Shown: positions 1-10,171, counted from the first letter of the stretch. The stretch: 64,000 nt of DNA from Streptomyces formicae (GCF_002556545.1 NZ_CP022685.1:1612001-1676000), one strand, 5' to 3'. The notes: generated by a model not told the origin, from the sequence alone. Translations and numbers: made by a program.

Positions 1-381
1 CCTGCCCTTTTTGGACTTCACGCCGGAGGCGCGCAGGCCCTGACTGGCCGTCACTGTGGTCATCCTCTCGTCCACGAGCCTCACCGAAACGGGGGCGACC
101 ATGCGGGCGAGGTCCTGGGTGAAGGCGCGGATCTTGGCGGCCGCCGGGCCCTCGCCCCCGTTGAGGGAGCGAGGGAGGCCGACGACGATCTCGATCGGCT
201 CGTACTCGTCGACCAGCTGCTTCAACCGGCGCTGGGCCGCCGGGACGTCGCGCCCCGGCACCGTCTCGACCGGCGTCGCCAGGATCCCGTCGGGGTCGCA
301 CGAGGCGACCCCGATGCGGGCGTCACCGACGTCGATGGCGAGCCGTCGGCCCCTGCGCATGCCCTGGGCAGGCTCGGTCAT
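1..381 (-). CDS. ruvX: RuvX/YqgF-family Holliday junction resolvase-like protein (3' end cut by window)
   Basis: Partial: 127 codons are visible and the C-terminus runs off the left edge (family about 140-155 aa). The RNase H-like fold is shown by DVGDARIGVA near residue 16, the GLPRSLNGG loop, and LVDERMTT near residue 98, which carries the conserved acidic/arginine pair. Bacterial YqgF proteins are linked to pre-16S rRNA end processing; resolvase activity was proposed from the fold. The ATG shares one base with the alaS stop (TGATG), indicating translational coupling; an internal ATG seven codons in is an alternative start. The alaS-ruvX order is the standard actinobacterial arrangement. 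Confidence 0.9.
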   Translation of the reverse strand, partial: MTEPAQGMRRGRRLAIDVGDARIGVASCDPDGILATPVETVPGRDVPAAQRRLKQLVDEYEPIEIVVGLPRSLNGGEGPAAAKIRAFTQDLARMVAPVSVRLVDERMTTVTASQGLRASGVKSKKGR

Positions 382-3050
382 CAGGCCGTCTCGGTGACGA
401 GGCGCTCGACCGCGGCGATGGCGTCGCCGACCGCGGCCGGGTTCTGGCCGCCGCCCTGGGCGACGTCCGGCTTGCCGCCGCCACCGCCGCCGAGGGTCTT
501 GGCGGCCGTGCGGACCAGGTCACCGGCCTTGAGACCGCGCTCGCGCGCGGCCTCGTTGGTGGCGATCACCGTGATCGGGCGGCCGTTGGCCGTGGCGAAG
601 AGGGCGACGACCGCGGGCCGGTCGCCCGGGATGCGGCCGCGCACGTCGAGGACCAGCTTGCGCAGGTCGTCGGCGCCCGTGCCGTCCGGCACCTGGCCGG
701 TGACCAGGGCGACGCCGCGGACGTCCTTGGCGGAGTCGACGAGTCCCGCGGCGGCCGCGAGGACCTTCTCCGCGCGGAACTTCTCGATCTCCTTCTCGGC
801 GTCCTTCAACTTGCCGAGCATGGCGGAGACCTTCTCGGGCAGCTCCTCGGGGCGGCCCTTGACCAGCTCCTGGAGCTGGGCGACGACCGTGTGCTCCTTG
901 GCGAGGAAGTTGTACGCGTCGACGCCGACCAGGGCCTCGATGCGGCGCACGCCGGAGCCGATGGAGGACTCGCCGAGCAGCTTCACCAGACCGAGCTGGG
1001 CGGTGTTGTGCACGTGCGTGCCGCCGCACAGCTCCTTGGAGAAGTCGCCGATGGTGACGACGCGCACGCGCTCGCCGTACTTCTCGCCGAACTCGGCGAT
1101 GGCACCGGACTTCTTGGCGTCGTCGATCGACATGACCTCGGCCTGGACGTCCAGCTCGCGGGAGAGGACCTCGTTGATCCGCTGCTCGACGTCCGTCATC
1201 ACGGCCGTGGGCACGGCGGACGGCGAACCGAAGTCGAAGCGGAAACGTCCCGGCTGGTTCTCCGAACCGGCCTGGGCGGCCGTCGGGCCGAGCGCGTCGC
1301 GCAGCGCCTGGTGCGTGAGGTGCGTGGCCGAGTGGGCGCGGGCGATGGCCCGGCGGCGGTGCGAGTCGATCGAGGCCCAGACGGGGGCGCCGACGGTGAT
1401 CTCGCCGACCTGGACGACACCCTTGTGCACGTGGACGCCGGGGACCGGCTTCTGCACGTCACGGATCTCGACGACGGCGCCGCTGTCCAGGCGGATGCGC
1501 CCGGTGTCACCGATCTGGCCGCCGCCCTCGGCGTAGAAGGGGGTGCGGTCGAGGACGATCTCGACGTCGTCGCCCTCGGTGGCGGCGGGCGAGGAGGCGC
1601 CGTTGACCAGCAGGCCGACGATGACGGCCTCGTTCTCGGTGAGCGCGTAGCCGGTGAAGTCGGTGGCGCCCGCGGCGTCGGCGATCTCGCGGTAGGCGTG
1701 CAGGTCGGCGTGGCCGGTCTTCTTGGCCATGGCGTCGGCCTTGGCCCGGTCCCGCTGCTCCTTCATCAGGCGGCGGAAGCCGTCCTCGTCCACGGTCAGG
1801 CCCTGTTCGGCGGCCATCTCCAGGGTGAGGTCGATCGGGAAGCCCCACGTGTCGTGCAGCAGGAACGCCTTGTCGCCGGAGAGGACCTGGCCACCGGCGG
1901 CCTTGGTCTCGGTGACGGCGGTGTCGAGGATGTTCGTGCCGCCCTTGATGGCCTTGAGGAAGGCGGCCTCTTCGGCGAGGGCGACGGTCTCGATGCGCTT
2001 GCGGTCGGTGACGAGCTCCGGGTACTGCAGGCCCATCGTGTCGATCACGACGCCGACGAGGTCCTTGACGACGGGGCCGGTGGCGCCCATCAGGCGCATG
2101 TTGCGGATGGCGCGGCGCATGATGCGGCGCAGCACGTAGCCGCGGCCCTCGTTGCCGGGGGTGACGCCGTCGCCGATCAGCATCGTCGACGTGCGGATGT
2201 GGTCGGCGACCACGCGCAGGGAGACGTCGGAGCCGTGCTCGGCGCCGTAGCGCACGCCGGTCAGCTCGGTGGCCTTGTCCATGACGACGCGCAGGGTGTC
2301 GGTCTCGTACATGTTCTGTACGCCCTGGAGGATCATGGCGAGGCGCTCGAGACCGAGACCGGTGTCGATGTTCTTCGTCGGCAGCTCGCCGAGGATCTCG
2401 AAGTCCTCCTTGGAGGTGCCCGCGCCGCGCTCGTACTGCATGAAGACCAGGTTCCAGATCTCCACATAGCGCTCGTCGTTGACGGCGGGGCCGCCCTCGA
2501 CGCCGAACTCCGGGCCGCGGTCGTAGTTGATCTCGGAGCACGGGCCGCAGGGTCCGGGCACGCCCATGGACCAGAAGTTGTCCTTCTTGCCCAGGCGCTG
2601 GATGCGCTCCTTGGGGACGCCGACCACCTCGTGCCAGATCCGCTCGGCCTCGTCGTCGTCGAGGTAGACCGTGATCCAGAGCTTCTCGGGCTCCAGGCCG
2701 AAGCCGCCGTCGGCCACGGAGCCGGTGAGCAGCTCCCAGGCCAGCTTGATGGCGCCTTCCTTGAAGTAGTCGCCGAAGGAGAAGTTGCCGCACATCTGGA
2801 AGAACGTGCCGTGACGCGTGGTCTTGCCGACCTCTTCGATGTCGGGCGTGCGCACGCACTTCTGCACGCTGGTGACGCGCGGCGCGGGCGGCTTGACCTC
2901 ACCCAGGAAGTAGGGCTTGAAGGGCACCATGCCGGCGGGGACGAGGAGCAGAGTCGGGTCGTCCGCGATGAGCGACGCCGAAGGGACGACGGTGTGCCCG
3001 CGCTCCTCGAAGAAGCTCAGCCAGCGGCGGCGGATTTCAGCCGACTCCAT
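381..3050 (-). CDS. alaS: Alanyl-tRNA synthetase
   Basis: Full-length 889-aa class II AlaRS that charges tRNA-Ala in the cytoplasm. The N-terminal aminoacylation domain opens with [15 protein letters not shown]. The editing domain has both zinc-binding halves, HSATH at residues 573-577 and CGGTH at 675-679, so mischarged Ser/Gly-tRNA-Ala should be hydrolysed. The Gly-rich C-terminal domain (GGGGGG near residue 865) is the usual C-Ala dimerisation region. It starts with ATG at 3050, abutting the stop of the DUF6167-type gene, and its stop overlaps ruvX. It is probably cotranscribed with the two small genes upstream. No T-box leader is visible. Confidence 0.98.
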   Translation of the reverse strand: MESAEIRRRWLSFFEERGHTVVPSASLIADDPTLLLVPAGMVPFKPYFLGEVKPPAPRVTSVQKCVRTPDIEEVGKTTRHGTFFQMCGNFSFGDYFKEGAIKLAWELLTGSVADGGFGLEPEKLWITVYLDDDEAERIWHEVVGVPKERIQRLGKKDNFWSMGVPGPCGPCSEINYDRGPEFGVEGGPAVNDERYVEIWNLVFMQYERGAGTSKEDFEILGELPTKNIDTGLGLERLAMILQGVQNMYETDTLRVVMDKATELTGVRYGAEHGSDVSLRVVADHIRTSTMLIGDGVTPGNEGRGYVLRRIMRRAIRNMRLMGATGPVVKDLVGVVIDTMGLQYPELVTDRKRIETVALAEEAAFLKAIKGGTNILDTAVTETKAAGGQVLSGDKAFLLHDTWGFPIDLTLEMAAEQGLTVDEDGFRRLMKEQRDRAKADAMAKKTGHADLHAYREIADAAGATDFTGYALTENEAVIVGLLVNGASSPAATEGDDVEIVLDRTPFYAEGGGQIGDTGRIRLDSGAVVEIRDVQKPVPGVHVHKGVVQVGEITVGAPVWASIDSHRRRAIARAHSATHLTHQALRDALGPTAAQAGSENQPGRFRFDFGSPSAVPTAVMTDVEQRINEVLSRELDVQAEVMSIDDAKKSGAIAEFGEKYGERVRVVTIGDFSKELCGGTHVHNTAQLGLVKLLGESSIGSGVRRIEALVGVDAYNFLAKEHTVVAQLQELVKGRPEELPEKVSAMLGKLKDAEKEIEKFRAEKVLAAAAGLVDSAKDVRGVALVTGQVPDGTGADDLRKLVLDVRGRIPGDRPAVVALFATANGRPITVIATNEAARERGLKAGDLVRTAAKTLGGGGGGKPDVAQGGGQNPAAVGDAIAAVERLVTETA

Positions 3051-3424
3051 CAGTGGTCCTCATTCCGGTCGTACGAGTACCGCGTGTTCTCGAGGTACTT
3101 CGTCTTGTTGTTGGTGCTGTCGTGCTTGTCGTGCTTGGTGGCGCTGTGGTTCTCGATGACCGCGAAGCGCCGCTGCGCGGGCAGCTCGCTGTCGGGGTGG
3201 TGGTTCATGCCGAGCGCCTCGCCCAGCTCGGCCTCGCGCTCGGCCATGCCGTCGCGGACGTCGAGGGCGAAGTCCTTCAGACGGTGCCCCGCCTCGACCG
3301 CCTTGTTCGCGGCCTGCGCGGCGAGGCTCTCGGGCGTCAGCTGCTTGAGCTTGCGGTTGACCTTCGTGGTGGCCCATACGCCGGCGGCTGCGCCCGCGGT
3401 GAACCAGAACGTACGGCGGAACAT
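3050..3424 (-). CDS. DUF6167-like small membrane-anchored protein
   Basis: 124 aa, conserved next to alaS in streptomycetes as I remember the family. One N-terminal hydrophobic segment ([13 protein letters not shown], residues 6-18) is followed by a basic, then charged, hydrophilic tail ending in a His/Asp/Asn-rich stretch. A single-pass protein facing the cytoplasm is likely. It lies 7 bp after the DUF948-type gene and touches the alaS start, so it belongs to the same transcription unit. No catalytic motif is visible and the function is unknown. Confidence 0.8.
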   Translation of the reverse strand: MFRRTFWFTAGAAAGVWATTKVNRKLKQLTPESLAAQAANKAVEAGHRLKDFALDVRDGMAEREAELGEALGMNHHPDSELPAQRRFAVIENHSATKHDKHDSTNNKTKYLENTRYSYDRNEDH

Positions 3425-3431
3425 CGCTGCG

Positions 3432-3878
3432 TCAGTCCTTCTTCCGCTTACCCCGCCGTGCGACCGGGACGGTGCGGCCCACGATCACCGTACGACGGGA
3501 CGGCTTGGCGGGCATTTCCTTGGCCTCGGGCCCGGTCTTGCGACTGATGGCCCTGCGCACGCCGTAACCGAACGCGGCCACCTTGACGAGCGGGCCGCCG
3601 AAGGTGGACGCGACGGTCGTGGACAGCGCCGAAGCGTTCGAGGTGACTTCCTGGACGTCCGAGGCGATGGCGTCGACGCGGTCGATCTGGGTCTGCGCGG
3701 AGCGCACCGCGGTGGAGGCGTCGGCCAGGAGCGGAACGGCCTGCTCCGTCACGTCGGCGACGAGCTTGGTGGTCGCCCTGAGCGTCTGGGCCAGCCTCGC
3801 CAGTGCCACCGCGAGGAAGGAGACCAGGATCGCCCAGAAGACGGCCACCAGGATTCCGGCAACCTCTCCACCCGACAC
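3432..3878 (-). CDS. DUF948-domain protein
   Basis: 148 aa from a GTG at 3878 preceded by GGGAGC; the frame extends further upstream but without a better ribosome site. One transmembrane helix (residues 5-25, VAGILVAVFWAILVSFLAVA) precedes an amphipathic region with heptad character (LAQTLRATTKLVADVTEQ), as in DUF948 proteins, which resemble methyl-accepting coiled coils. The basic C-terminus (ARRGKRKKD) may contact membrane or nucleic acid. It is the first gene of the DUF948-DUF6167-alaS-ruvX unit and divergent from the ATPase gene at 4052. Function unknown. Confidence 0.8.
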   Translation of the reverse strand: MSGGEVAGILVAVFWAILVSFLAVALARLAQTLRATTKLVADVTEQAVPLLADASTAVRSAQTQIDRVDAIASDVQEVTSNASALSTTVASTFGGPLVKVAAFGYGVRRAISRKTGPEAKEMPAKPSRRTVIVGRTVPVARRGKRKKD

Positions 3879-4014
3879 TTGGCACCGCTCCCTGGATCTC
3901 GTCCCTGAACATCGTTCCTGAACATCGAAAAGTCGTCCCCCGACCCTATCGCGCCGGGGCCGCACGTCCGTACCGCATTCCCCCTCGGCCCGGCAGGAGT
4001 TGCCCGAAGCGATT

Positions 4015-4048
4015 GTACGGACCGCATACGGGTGAGTACGCTCCGTAC
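4015..4048. promoter_or_regulatory. Inverted repeat GTACGGA/TCCGTAC upstream of the ATPase gene
   Basis: A perfect 7-bp inverted repeat (4015-4021 and 4042-4048, 20-bp spacer) ends three bases before the ATG at 4052. Another TCCGTAC lies at 3967-3973. The position would suit an operator or a site overlapping the transcription start in the divergent 3879-4051 region. It is inferred from symmetry and position only; no regulator is known. Confidence 0.35.
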
Positions 4049-4051
4049 CCC

Positions 4052-6202
4052 ATGCGACCTTCTCAGCCCGGCAACCTCCCCCTGGAACTCAACGCCTTCG
4101 TCGGACGCACCACCGAACTGGCGGAGCTGGCAACGGCGTTGGAGGCGGGGCGGTTGGTCACGGTGACCGGGGTCGGCGGGGTCGGCAAGTCGCGCCTCGC
4201 CGCGCGGGCCGCCGCCGGGAGCAGGCTGCGCGACGGGGCCTGGCTGGTGGATCTCACCGCGCTGCGCGATCCGGACCTGGTGGAGCACGCGGTCGCGGAG
4301 GCTCTCGAACTGACGGACCACACCAGCAGGCCGCCGCGGCAGGTGCTCCTCGGGCATCTCGCGGAGCGGGAACTGCTCCTCGTCGTCGACGGGTTCGAGC
4401 ACCTCGTGGACGTCTGCGCGTCGCTGGTGAACGACCTGCTCACGCACTCCCCCGGGCTGCGGGTGCTCGCCGTGGGGCGCAGGCCGCTGGAGACCGCGGG
4501 CGAGCGGCTCTTCCCGCTGGCACCGCTGCCCGCCCCGGACGCGGCCGCGCTCTTCACGGACCGGGCGACGGACACGCTGCCCGGCTTCGCCGTCGACGAC
4601 GCCAACCGCGCGGACGTCCTCGAACTGTGCCACCGCCTCGACGGCATCCCCCTCGCCGTCGAACTGGCCGCGGGCCGGCTGCGGGCCCTCTCCCCCGGGC
4701 AGCTCCTCGCCCGGCTCGACGACCGGTTCCGGCTGCTCACCGGGGCCAGGCGCGACGTGCCGACCCGGCACCAGACGCTGCGTACGGCCATCGGCTGGAG
4801 CCATGAGCTGTGCAGCCCGAGGGAGCGGCTGCTCTGGTCGCGGCTCTCGGTCTTCGACGGGCAGTTCGACCTGGAGGCCGTCGAGTACATCTGCACCGGG
4901 GACGGGCTGCACGCCGACGACGTCCTCGACGTACTCGGCGAGCTGCTCGCGCAGTCCGTGGTGTGCCGCGAGGACGGGCCGTCGGGCGCGCGGTACCGCA
5001 TGCTCGACACGGTCAGGGCGTACGGCGCCGACTGGCTGGAGGCGGCGGGCGAGTCCACGCGGATGCGCCGCAGGCACCGCGACTGGTACATGGGGCTCGC
5101 CACCTGGTGCGAGCTGGACTGGTTCTCGCCTCGGCAGGCGCAGGTCGCGGCCCTGGTCGACAGGGAACTGCCCAATCTGCGCGCCGCGTTGGAGTTCTGT
5201 CTGACCGAGCGGGACGAGGCGCACCTGGGGCAGCACCTCGCGGGCACGCTGTGGTTCTACTGGGTCGGCTGCGGACGCCTCGCCGAGGGCAGGCACTGGC
5301 TCGGCCGCGCCCTCGAGCTGGACGGCGGCCATGAGGAGTCGCGGCTCAAGGCGCTCTGGGTGCTCGGCTACGTCGCGGTGTTGCAGGGCGACACGGTCGC
5401 CGCGCTCGCCGCGCTGCACGAGTGCCGTGACGAGGCGGAGCGCACCGGCAGCGCCGCCGCTGCCGCCTACGCCGAGCACCGCATCGGCTGTCTCGCCCTG
5501 GTCTCGGACGACATCTCGCGTGCGGAAACGCTGCTGCGCTCGGCGCTGGAGCGCTATCGCGAGATCGGCGAGCTCAACAGCAACGTCCTGATGGGCCAGG
5601 TCGAGCTGGCCATGGCGCTGGCCTTCGGCGGTGAGCTCGCCACCGCGGTGGAGCTCTGCGAGGACGTACGCCGGGTCTGCGAGGACCACGGCGAGAGTTG
5701 GACCCTCGCCTACGCCCTCTACGTCCTCGGCTACGCGGCCTGGACGCGCGGCGAGGCCGACGCGGCCCGTGAGCTGCTCGCCCAGTCCCTCGACCTGGAC
5801 CACCGCTTCCACGATCTGCTCGGCGCGGTCCTGTCCCTGGAGCTGCTCGCGCTGTTCACGGCGGCGGAGGGCGATCCGGCGGAGGCGGCGGTGCTCCAGG
5901 GCGCGGCGGCGGGCATCTGGCCGTCGGTGGGTCTGCCGCTGTTCGGCTCCGGCCATTTCGGCGGGCCGCACGCGGCGTGCGAGGAGCAGGCCCGCGAGGC
6001 GCTGGGCGACGAGCGGTACGAGGAGTGCCTGCGGGCGGGCGCGGAGCTGGGCCTGGACGCGGCGGTGGCGCGGGCGCTGCGCGCCGACGACGGCGCGGGG
6101 ACCGACCCCAGGAACGAGCGAACCCGCCGCCCGCCCCGCCAGGAAGGGCGGGGAGGCGACGGGCTGAAGCAGGGAGAGCTACGTCCGGGTCAGCGGGCGT
6201 AG
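4052..6202 (+). CDS. AfsR-like NB-ARC ATPase with TPR-type C-terminus, lacking a DNA-binding domain
   Basis: 716 aa from the ATG at 4052; upstream in-frame codons look non-coding and no clear ribosome site precedes the ATG, so it may be leaderless. It begins with the [14 protein letters not shown] motif typical of AfsR/STAND regulators, then a P-loop GVGGVGKS near residues 41-48, a Walker B-like [11 protein letters not shown] near 110, and [13 protein letters not shown]. The second half is helical and alanine-rich with TPR-like spacing. STAND proteins oligomerise on ATP when a sensor domain is triggered. No SARP, wHTH or LuxR helix-turn-helix is present, so it probably acts through a partner. 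The 3' end overlaps rpsD tail-to-tail by 13 bp. Confidence 0.8.
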   Translation: MRPSQPGNLPLELNAFVGRTTELAELATALEAGRLVTVTGVGGVGKSRLAARAAAGSRLRDGAWLVDLTALRDPDLVEHAVAEALELTDHTSRPPRQVLLGHLAERELLLVVDGFEHLVDVCASLVNDLLTHSPGLRVLAVGRRPLETAGERLFPLAPLPAPDAAALFTDRATDTLPGFAVDDANRADVLELCHRLDGIPLAVELAAGRLRALSPGQLLARLDDRFRLLTGARRDVPTRHQTLRTAIGWSHELCSPRERLLWSRLSVFDGQFDLEAVEYICTGDGLHADDVLDVLGELLAQSVVCREDGPSGARYRMLDTVRAYGADWLEAAGESTRMRRRHRDWYMGLATWCELDWFSPRQAQVAALVDRELPNLRAALEFCLTERDEAHLGQHLAGTLWFYWVGCGRLAEGRHWLGRALELDGGHEESRLKALWVLGYVAVLQGDTVAALAALHECRDEAERTGSAAAAAYAEHRIGCLALVSDDISRAETLLRSALERYREIGELNSNVLMGQVELAMALAFGGELATAVELCEDVRRVCEDHGESWTLAYALYVLGYAAWTRGEADAARELLAQSLDLDHRFHDLLGAVLSLELLALFTAAEGDPAEAAVLQGAAAGIWPSVGLPLFGSGHFGGPHAACEEQAREALGDERYEECLRAGAELGLDAAVARALRADDGAGTDPRNERTRRPPRQEGRGGDGLKQGELRPGQRA
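6130..6152. terminator. GC-rich hairpin near the ATPase/rpsD convergence
   Basis: CCCGCCC (6130-6136) pairs with GGGCGGG (6146-6152) across a 9-nt loop. It sits inside the 3' end of the ATPase reading frame and just downstream of the rpsD stop, so it most plausibly terminates rpsD transcription. There is no strong U tract, as is common in Streptomyces. Confidence 0.5.
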
Positions 6203-6804
6203 TACTCGACGACGAGCTGCTCGTCGCAGATCACGGGGATCTCCTTGCGGTTCGGGTCGCGGTCCAGGCGGAAGGCCAGGGCCTTCAGGTTCACCTGGAG
6301 GTAGCGCGGGGTCTCGCCGTCGGGGGCGAAGCCACCCTCACGCGCGACCTGGAACAGCGGCTTCTCGCGGCTGCGCTCGCGGACCATCACGACGTCGTCG
6401 GGACGGACGCGGAACGACGGCTTGTCGACCTTGCCGCCGTTGACCTCGATGTGGCCGTGCACGACCATCTGGCGGGCCTGGTAGATCGTGCGGGCGATGC
6501 CCGAACGCAGAACCAGGGCGTCGAGACGACGCTCCAGCTCGATGACCAGGGCCTCACCGGTCTTGAGCTGCGTCTTGGACGCACGCTCGTAGGCACGGAC
6601 GAGCTGGCGCTCGGACAGGTCGTACTGCGCGCGCAGACGCTGCTTCTCGAGCAGACGGACCTTGTAGTCCGAGTTCTGCTTGCGCCCACGGCCGTGCTCG
6701 CCCGGCGGGTAGGGGCGGGCCTCGAAGTACTTGACGGCCTTCGGGGTCAGCGCGATGCCGAGGGCACGCGACTTCTTGACCTTGGGGCGGGACTGGTTCG
6801 GCAT
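6190..6804 (-). CDS. rpsD: 30S ribosomal protein S4
   Basis: 204 aa with the S4 RNA-binding core ([20 protein letters not shown], about residues 92-111, then [17 protein letters not shown]). S4 is a primary 16S rRNA-binding protein that nucleates 30S assembly. The N-terminus has no cysteines where zinc-binding S4 proteins have four; the only Cys is in VICDEQ near the C-terminus, so this is the zinc-free form. GAGAGG lies 7 nt before the ATG. The gene stands alone rather than in the rpsM-rpsK-rpoA operon, which matches the arrangement I recall for Streptomyces. Confidence 0.97.
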   Translation of the reverse strand: MPNQSRPKVKKSRALGIALTPKAVKYFEARPYPPGEHGRGRKQNSDYKVRLLEKQRLRAQYDLSERQLVRAYERASKTQLKTGEALVIELERRLDALVLRSGIARTIYQARQMVVHGHIEVNGGKVDKPSFRVRPDDVVMVRERSREKPLFQVAREGGFAPDGETPRYLQVNLKALAFRLDRDPNRKEIPVICDEQLVVEYYAR

Positions 6805-7148
6805 GAACCAACCTCTCTGTTCTCTGTGAAATCGGCTTCACCAGGGTTAGGGGAGGTCGCAATCCGCAGCCGGGGAAACCCATCGGATCGGGTGATGCGT
6901 GATCCGGCGGGCAGCCGCTCCCTGGTCTGGGCACATACGTGCAGCACGCGAGTGGCCCACCGACCGCTTCCCGGGATCCGGGATGGTGGTGGGCTGCCCG
7001 CGACACCTTCGACGGTGCGCGACGCTCCTGGATCCCCGTCGCCTTGCGGTGCGGGGCTCCGGCTGAATGTCCCGTTCTGGTGATGCCGGTACAGGACCGG
7101 ACACGGGACGCAGCGCTCGGGCCAGTGTACCGGGTGGCGGAGGGTGCC
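6805..7148. other. Gene-free 344-bp leader region upstream of rpsD
   Basis: No credible coding frame. It must hold the rpsD promoter and 5' leader. Immediately upstream of the rpsD ribosome site is a small inverted repeat GTGAA-N6-TTCAC (6826-6841) that could form a weak leader hairpin. I could not identify a convincing -35/-10 pair or a known ribosomal-protein autoregulatory structure. Confidence 0.6.
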
Positions 7149-7868
7149 TCAGCCGCAGGTGGCGAGGAGGTCCTGGAGGGCCAGCTTCTCGGGGGCGGTG
7201 ACCGTCAGCTCGTACTTGGCCTTGATCCCGGTCCAGCGGCGCCCGTACTCGCACCAGTATTCCTTGCGGGGCGGCTTCCACTTGTCGGGGGTCTGGCTGC
7301 TCTTGACGTGGTTCGTGTCCTTGTCGGCGGCGAGCAGGACGTCCAGGTCGTTGGCGTAGGTGAGGCGCCGCTCCGGGGTCCAGGCCCAGGCACCCGCCCG
7401 CCAGGCGGCGCCGAGCGCGACGACGTGGTCGGTCTGGATCTGGGAGGCCCTGCGGTAGGAGTAGGGCAGTGCCTTGCCGGTGTAGGGGTCCTTCAGCGTC
7501 CCTGAGAGGACGACGCAGGGGTTGCGGTCGCCCTCGCGGAGGTCCTTCAGGTCGCGCCGCAGCACGTCGTCGCGGGTGTCGCAGCCGTTGCGCCCGCCGG
7601 GGGCGTCGGTGTCGTCGGACCAGCCGTCGCCGAACTCGGAGCGCTTGTACGTCTGCCAGTTCTTGCCCCAGGCGACGGTGAGACGGGCGAGCTGCTCACG
7701 GGCGACGCCCGCGGTGGGCGGGAAGCCGGGGCTCGTGAGGGGGGCCTTCGTAGGAGGACGCGTCGTGCGGCGGGCGTCCGCGCGGTCCAGCTGCGGCGGC
7801 GTACAGGCCGTGACCACAGCGGCCAGGACGAGCACCGCCCTTACACCGGATCCGGCGGCTCTGCCCAT
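7149..7868 (-). CDS. HNH-family (DUF1524-type) nuclease, predicted lipoprotein
   Basis: 239 aa from the ATG at 7868. An N-terminal hydrophobic segment (VRAVLVLAAVVTAC, residues 9-22) ends in a lipobox-like VTAC, so a surface-anchored lipoprotein is predicted. The catalytic part has QIQTDHVVALGAAW with the general-base His and DKDTNHVKSSQTPDKW, giving the conserved Asn-His-Lys cluster of DUF1524/HNH proteins. Paired cysteines (NGCDT, NPCVV, YWCEY, ATCG) suit an exported protein. It lies between rarA and rpsD, all minus. A nutritional or competitive extracellular nuclease role is inference. Confidence 0.85.
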   Translation of the reverse strand: MGRAAGSGVRAVLVLAAVVTACTPPQLDRADARRTTRPPTKAPLTSPGFPPTAGVAREQLARLTVAWGKNWQTYKRSEFGDGWSDDTDAPGGRNGCDTRDDVLRRDLKDLREGDRNPCVVLSGTLKDPYTGKALPYSYRRASQIQTDHVVALGAAWRAGAWAWTPERRLTYANDLDVLLAADKDTNHVKSSQTPDKWKPPRKEYWCEYGRRWTGIKAKYELTVTAPEKLALQDLLATCG

Positions 7869-7887
7869 GACGCCGAGCGTAGGCGGC

Positions 7888-7905
7888 CGCGCCCAAAGGG
7901 GCGCG
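7888..7905. terminator. Hairpin between rarA and the HNH gene
   Basis: CGCGCCC (7888-7894), loop AAAG, GGGCGCG (7899-7905). It lies downstream of rarA on the minus strand and partly inside a dispersed Streptomyces repeat (7897-7916). Likely a rarA terminator. Confidence 0.5.
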
Positions 7906-7916
7906 GGGAACTGCGC
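7897..7916. repeat. Dispersed intergenic repeat AGGGGCGCGGGGAACTGCGC, copy 1
   Basis: The same 20 bases recur at 60537-60556. From memory this word is very common between Streptomyces genes, often as the right half of a hairpin. Its role is unknown; termination or a remnant of an intergenic repeat family are both possible. Confidence 0.7.
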
Positions 7917-7974
7917 GACCAGCCACGACGCGCCCGCAGGCGCAGAGGCCAGGTGCCCCGCAGAGGTAGAGCGC

Positions 7975-9336
7975 CTAGCTCTCGGTCTTCTCGCCCTTGA
8001 GCCGCGCACGGACCCGCTCGACCACATCCGCGTAACGGGCCTCCGCACCGTACCGAGTGGGTTGGTAGTACCGCTTGCCCTCGATGGCGTCGGGCGCGTA
8101 CTGCTGGGTGGCGATGCCGCCGGGCACGTCGTGCGGGTACACGTACCCCTGGGCGTGGCCGAGCTTGGCCGCGCCCTTGTAGTGGCCGTCGCGCAGGTGG
8201 GGCGGGACGGGTCCGGCGAGACCGCCTCGGACGTCCGCCTGGGCCTGCTGGATCGCGATCGTCGCGGCGTTCGACTTGGGGGCGAGCGCGAGGGCGATCG
8301 TGGCGTGGCTGAGGGTGAGCGCGGCCTCCGGGAAGCCGATCATCGCGACGGCCTGGGCGGCGGCGACCGCGGTCGGCAGCGCGGTGGGGTCGGCGAGGCC
8401 GATGTCCTCGCTGGCGGAGATCATCAGGCGCCGGGCGATGAAGCGGGGGTCCTCGCCCGCCTCGATCATGCGGGCCAGATAGTGCAGGGCCGCGTCCACG
8501 TCCGAGCCGCGGATGGACTTGATGAGGGCGCTCGCGACGTCGTAGTGCTGGTCGCCGTCCCTGTCGTACTTCACGGCGGCGCGGTCGACCGACTCCTCCA
8601 GGGTCTGGAGGGTGATCTCCTTCTCGCCCTTGGCCAGGGCCGAGCCCGCGCCCGCCTCCAGGGCGGTCAGCGCGCGCCGGGCGTCGCCGCCCGCGATGCG
8701 CAGCAGGTGCTCCTCGGCTTCCTCGGGCAGCTCGACGGCGCCGCCGAGGCCCCGCTCGTCGACGAGCGCCCGGCGCAGCAGGCCGCGCAGGTCGTCGTCG
8801 GTGAGCGGTTCGAGCGTGAGCAGCAGGGAGCGGGACAGGAGCGGCGAGATGATCGAGAAGTACGGATTCTCGGTGGTGGCCGCGATCAGCGTCACCCAGC
8901 GGTTCTCGACGGCGGGCAGCAGGGAGTCCTGCTGGGCCTTGCTGAAGCGGTGGATCTCGTCGAGGAAGAGGACGGTCTCCTTGCCGTGACCGCCCATCGC
9001 CCTGCGGGCGCCGTCGATGACCGCGCGCACTTCCTTGACGCCCGCGGTGATCGCGGAGAGCTCGACGAAGCGCTTGTTCGTCGCCTTGGACACCACGTAC
9101 GCCAGGGTCGTCTTGCCGATGCCCGGCGGGCCCCACAGGAAGACCGACGACGGCCCCGCGGGCCCTCCCCCGCCCTCGCCCACCAGGCGGCGCAGGGGTG
9201 AGCCCGGCTTCAGCAGGTGCTGCTGGCCGACGACTTCGTCGAGGGTGCGGGGGCGCATCCGGACGGCCAGGGGACTACTGGACGGGTCCTTCTCCTGGCG
9301 GTCTTCGGCTGCGGCGGTGAACAGGTCGGGCTCCAC
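7975..9336 (-). CDS. rarA: Replication-associated recombination AAA+ ATPase RarA/MgsA
   Basis: 453 aa from a GTG at 9336, where family homology begins ([13 protein letters not shown]); an upstream ATG adds ten codons but fits less well. Walker A is GPPGIGKTT (about residues 61-69) and Walker B is [25 protein letters not shown] matches the RarA/WRIP1 sensor 1 and arginine-finger region, and the C-terminal half has the tetramerisation region with [20 protein letters not shown] sequence. RarA acts at stalled forks together with RecA and SSB. It lies upstream of the HNH gene in the rarA-rpsD-alaS block shared by actinobacteria. Confidence 0.95.
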   Translation of the reverse strand: MEPDLFTAAAEDRQEKDPSSSPLAVRMRPRTLDEVVGQQHLLKPGSPLRRLVGEGGGGPAGPSSVFLWGPPGIGKTTLAYVVSKATNKRFVELSAITAGVKEVRAVIDGARRAMGGHGKETVLFLDEIHRFSKAQQDSLLPAVENRWVTLIAATTENPYFSIISPLLSRSLLLTLEPLTDDDLRGLLRRALVDERGLGGAVELPEEAEEHLLRIAGGDARRALTALEAGAGSALAKGEKEITLQTLEESVDRAAVKYDRDGDQHYDVASALIKSIRGSDVDAALHYLARMIEAGEDPRFIARRLMISASEDIGLADPTALPTAVAAAQAVAMIGFPEAALTLSHATIALALAPKSNAATIAIQQAQADVRGGLAGPVPPHLRDGHYKGAAKLGHAQGYVYPHDVPGGIATQQYAPDAIEGKRYYQPTRYGAEARYADVVERVRARLKGEKTES

Positions 9337-9393
9337 GTCAAGAACCCTATGCCACGCCACTGACAATCCCGCCAGGACCGGATCAGGCCCTGG

Positions 9394-10035
9394 TCAGGCC
9401 CAGAGGTCGGCGCCCCAGCGGGTCAGGATCAGCATCGCGATGACGCCGATGTGCATCACGGGGAGCGCCCAGGTGAAGTCCGTGAGGAAGCTCTTGGCCC
9501 AGCCCGGCGCGGGCAGGAAACCCTTGCGGATGGTGAAGGACGTGACGTACCAGAACATCAGGAGCGTGGCGACCCAGGCCAGGCAGCACCAGAGGCAGAG
9601 CGCGTTGATCTCGTACAGCGACTGGATCATCAGCCAGGTGCAGAATCCGACACCGAAGAGCGTGCCCGCGTTGAAGGTGAGCCAGTACCAACGCGGGAAG
9701 CGGGCCCCGGCGAGCAGGCTCATGCCGACGCAGATCACGATGCCGTAGGTGACGAGGCCCAGCATCGGGTTGGGGAACCCGAAGGCCTCGGCCTGCTCGC
9801 TCTTCATGATGCTGCCGCAGGCGACCACGGGGTTGATGCTGCAACCCGGCTGGAAGTTCGGGTCCTTCAGGAGCTCGAACTTGTCCAGGGTGATGATCCA
9901 GGAGGCGAGCACACCGGCCGCGCCCGTGATCACCAGGAGCAGGGCGAACGCGCGGCTGCCGCCGACGGAACCCGGAGCGTGCCGCGTCTCCTGGTCGTCC
10001 AGGGCGTCGTCCTTCGCTGACATCGTTTTGCTCAT
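9394..10035 (-). CDS. Vitamin K epoxide reductase (VKOR) family membrane protein
   Basis: 213 aa from the ATG at 10035. Four to five hydrophobic segments are visible. The redox motif CLWC (in NALCLWCCLAW) and the outer cysteine pair in PGCSINPVVACGS are the VKOR signature. Bacterial VKORs reoxidise DsbA-type thiol oxidases using menaquinone, promoting disulfides in exported proteins. Several cysteine-containing exported products lie in this window, including the HNH lipoprotein and the M4/M28 protease, but no specific partner can be assigned. It is divergent from the ABC transporter genes. Confidence 0.93.
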   Translation of the reverse strand: MSKTMSAKDDALDDQETRHAPGSVGGSRAFALLLVITGAAGVLASWIITLDKFELLKDPNFQPGCSINPVVACGSIMKSEQAEAFGFPNPMLGLVTYGIVICVGMSLLAGARFPRWYWLTFNAGTLFGVGFCTWLMIQSLYEINALCLWCCLAWVATLLMFWYVTSFTIRKGFLPAPGWAKSFLTDFTWALPVMHIGVIAMLILTRWGADLWA

Positions 10036-10171
10036 CACGCCGTTCCGTCGCTTGTGGTGGCCGCGGGCACCGACATTGTGCCGTACGCGCGTGTGTGTCC
10101 ACCGTTCGATGGACATAAGGAAGTACGCACGGAGGTCCCGAGGCGTTCGTTCCGCGGCGAGACTCGACCGC

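Noticed and set aside
891..3908. A 1005-codon open frame on the plus strand opposite alaS
   Set aside because: High GC leaves long antisense frames open; alaS on the other strand is unmistakable and this frame has no recognisable motif, being Gly/Val/Asp/Leu-rich as expected for a complement frame.
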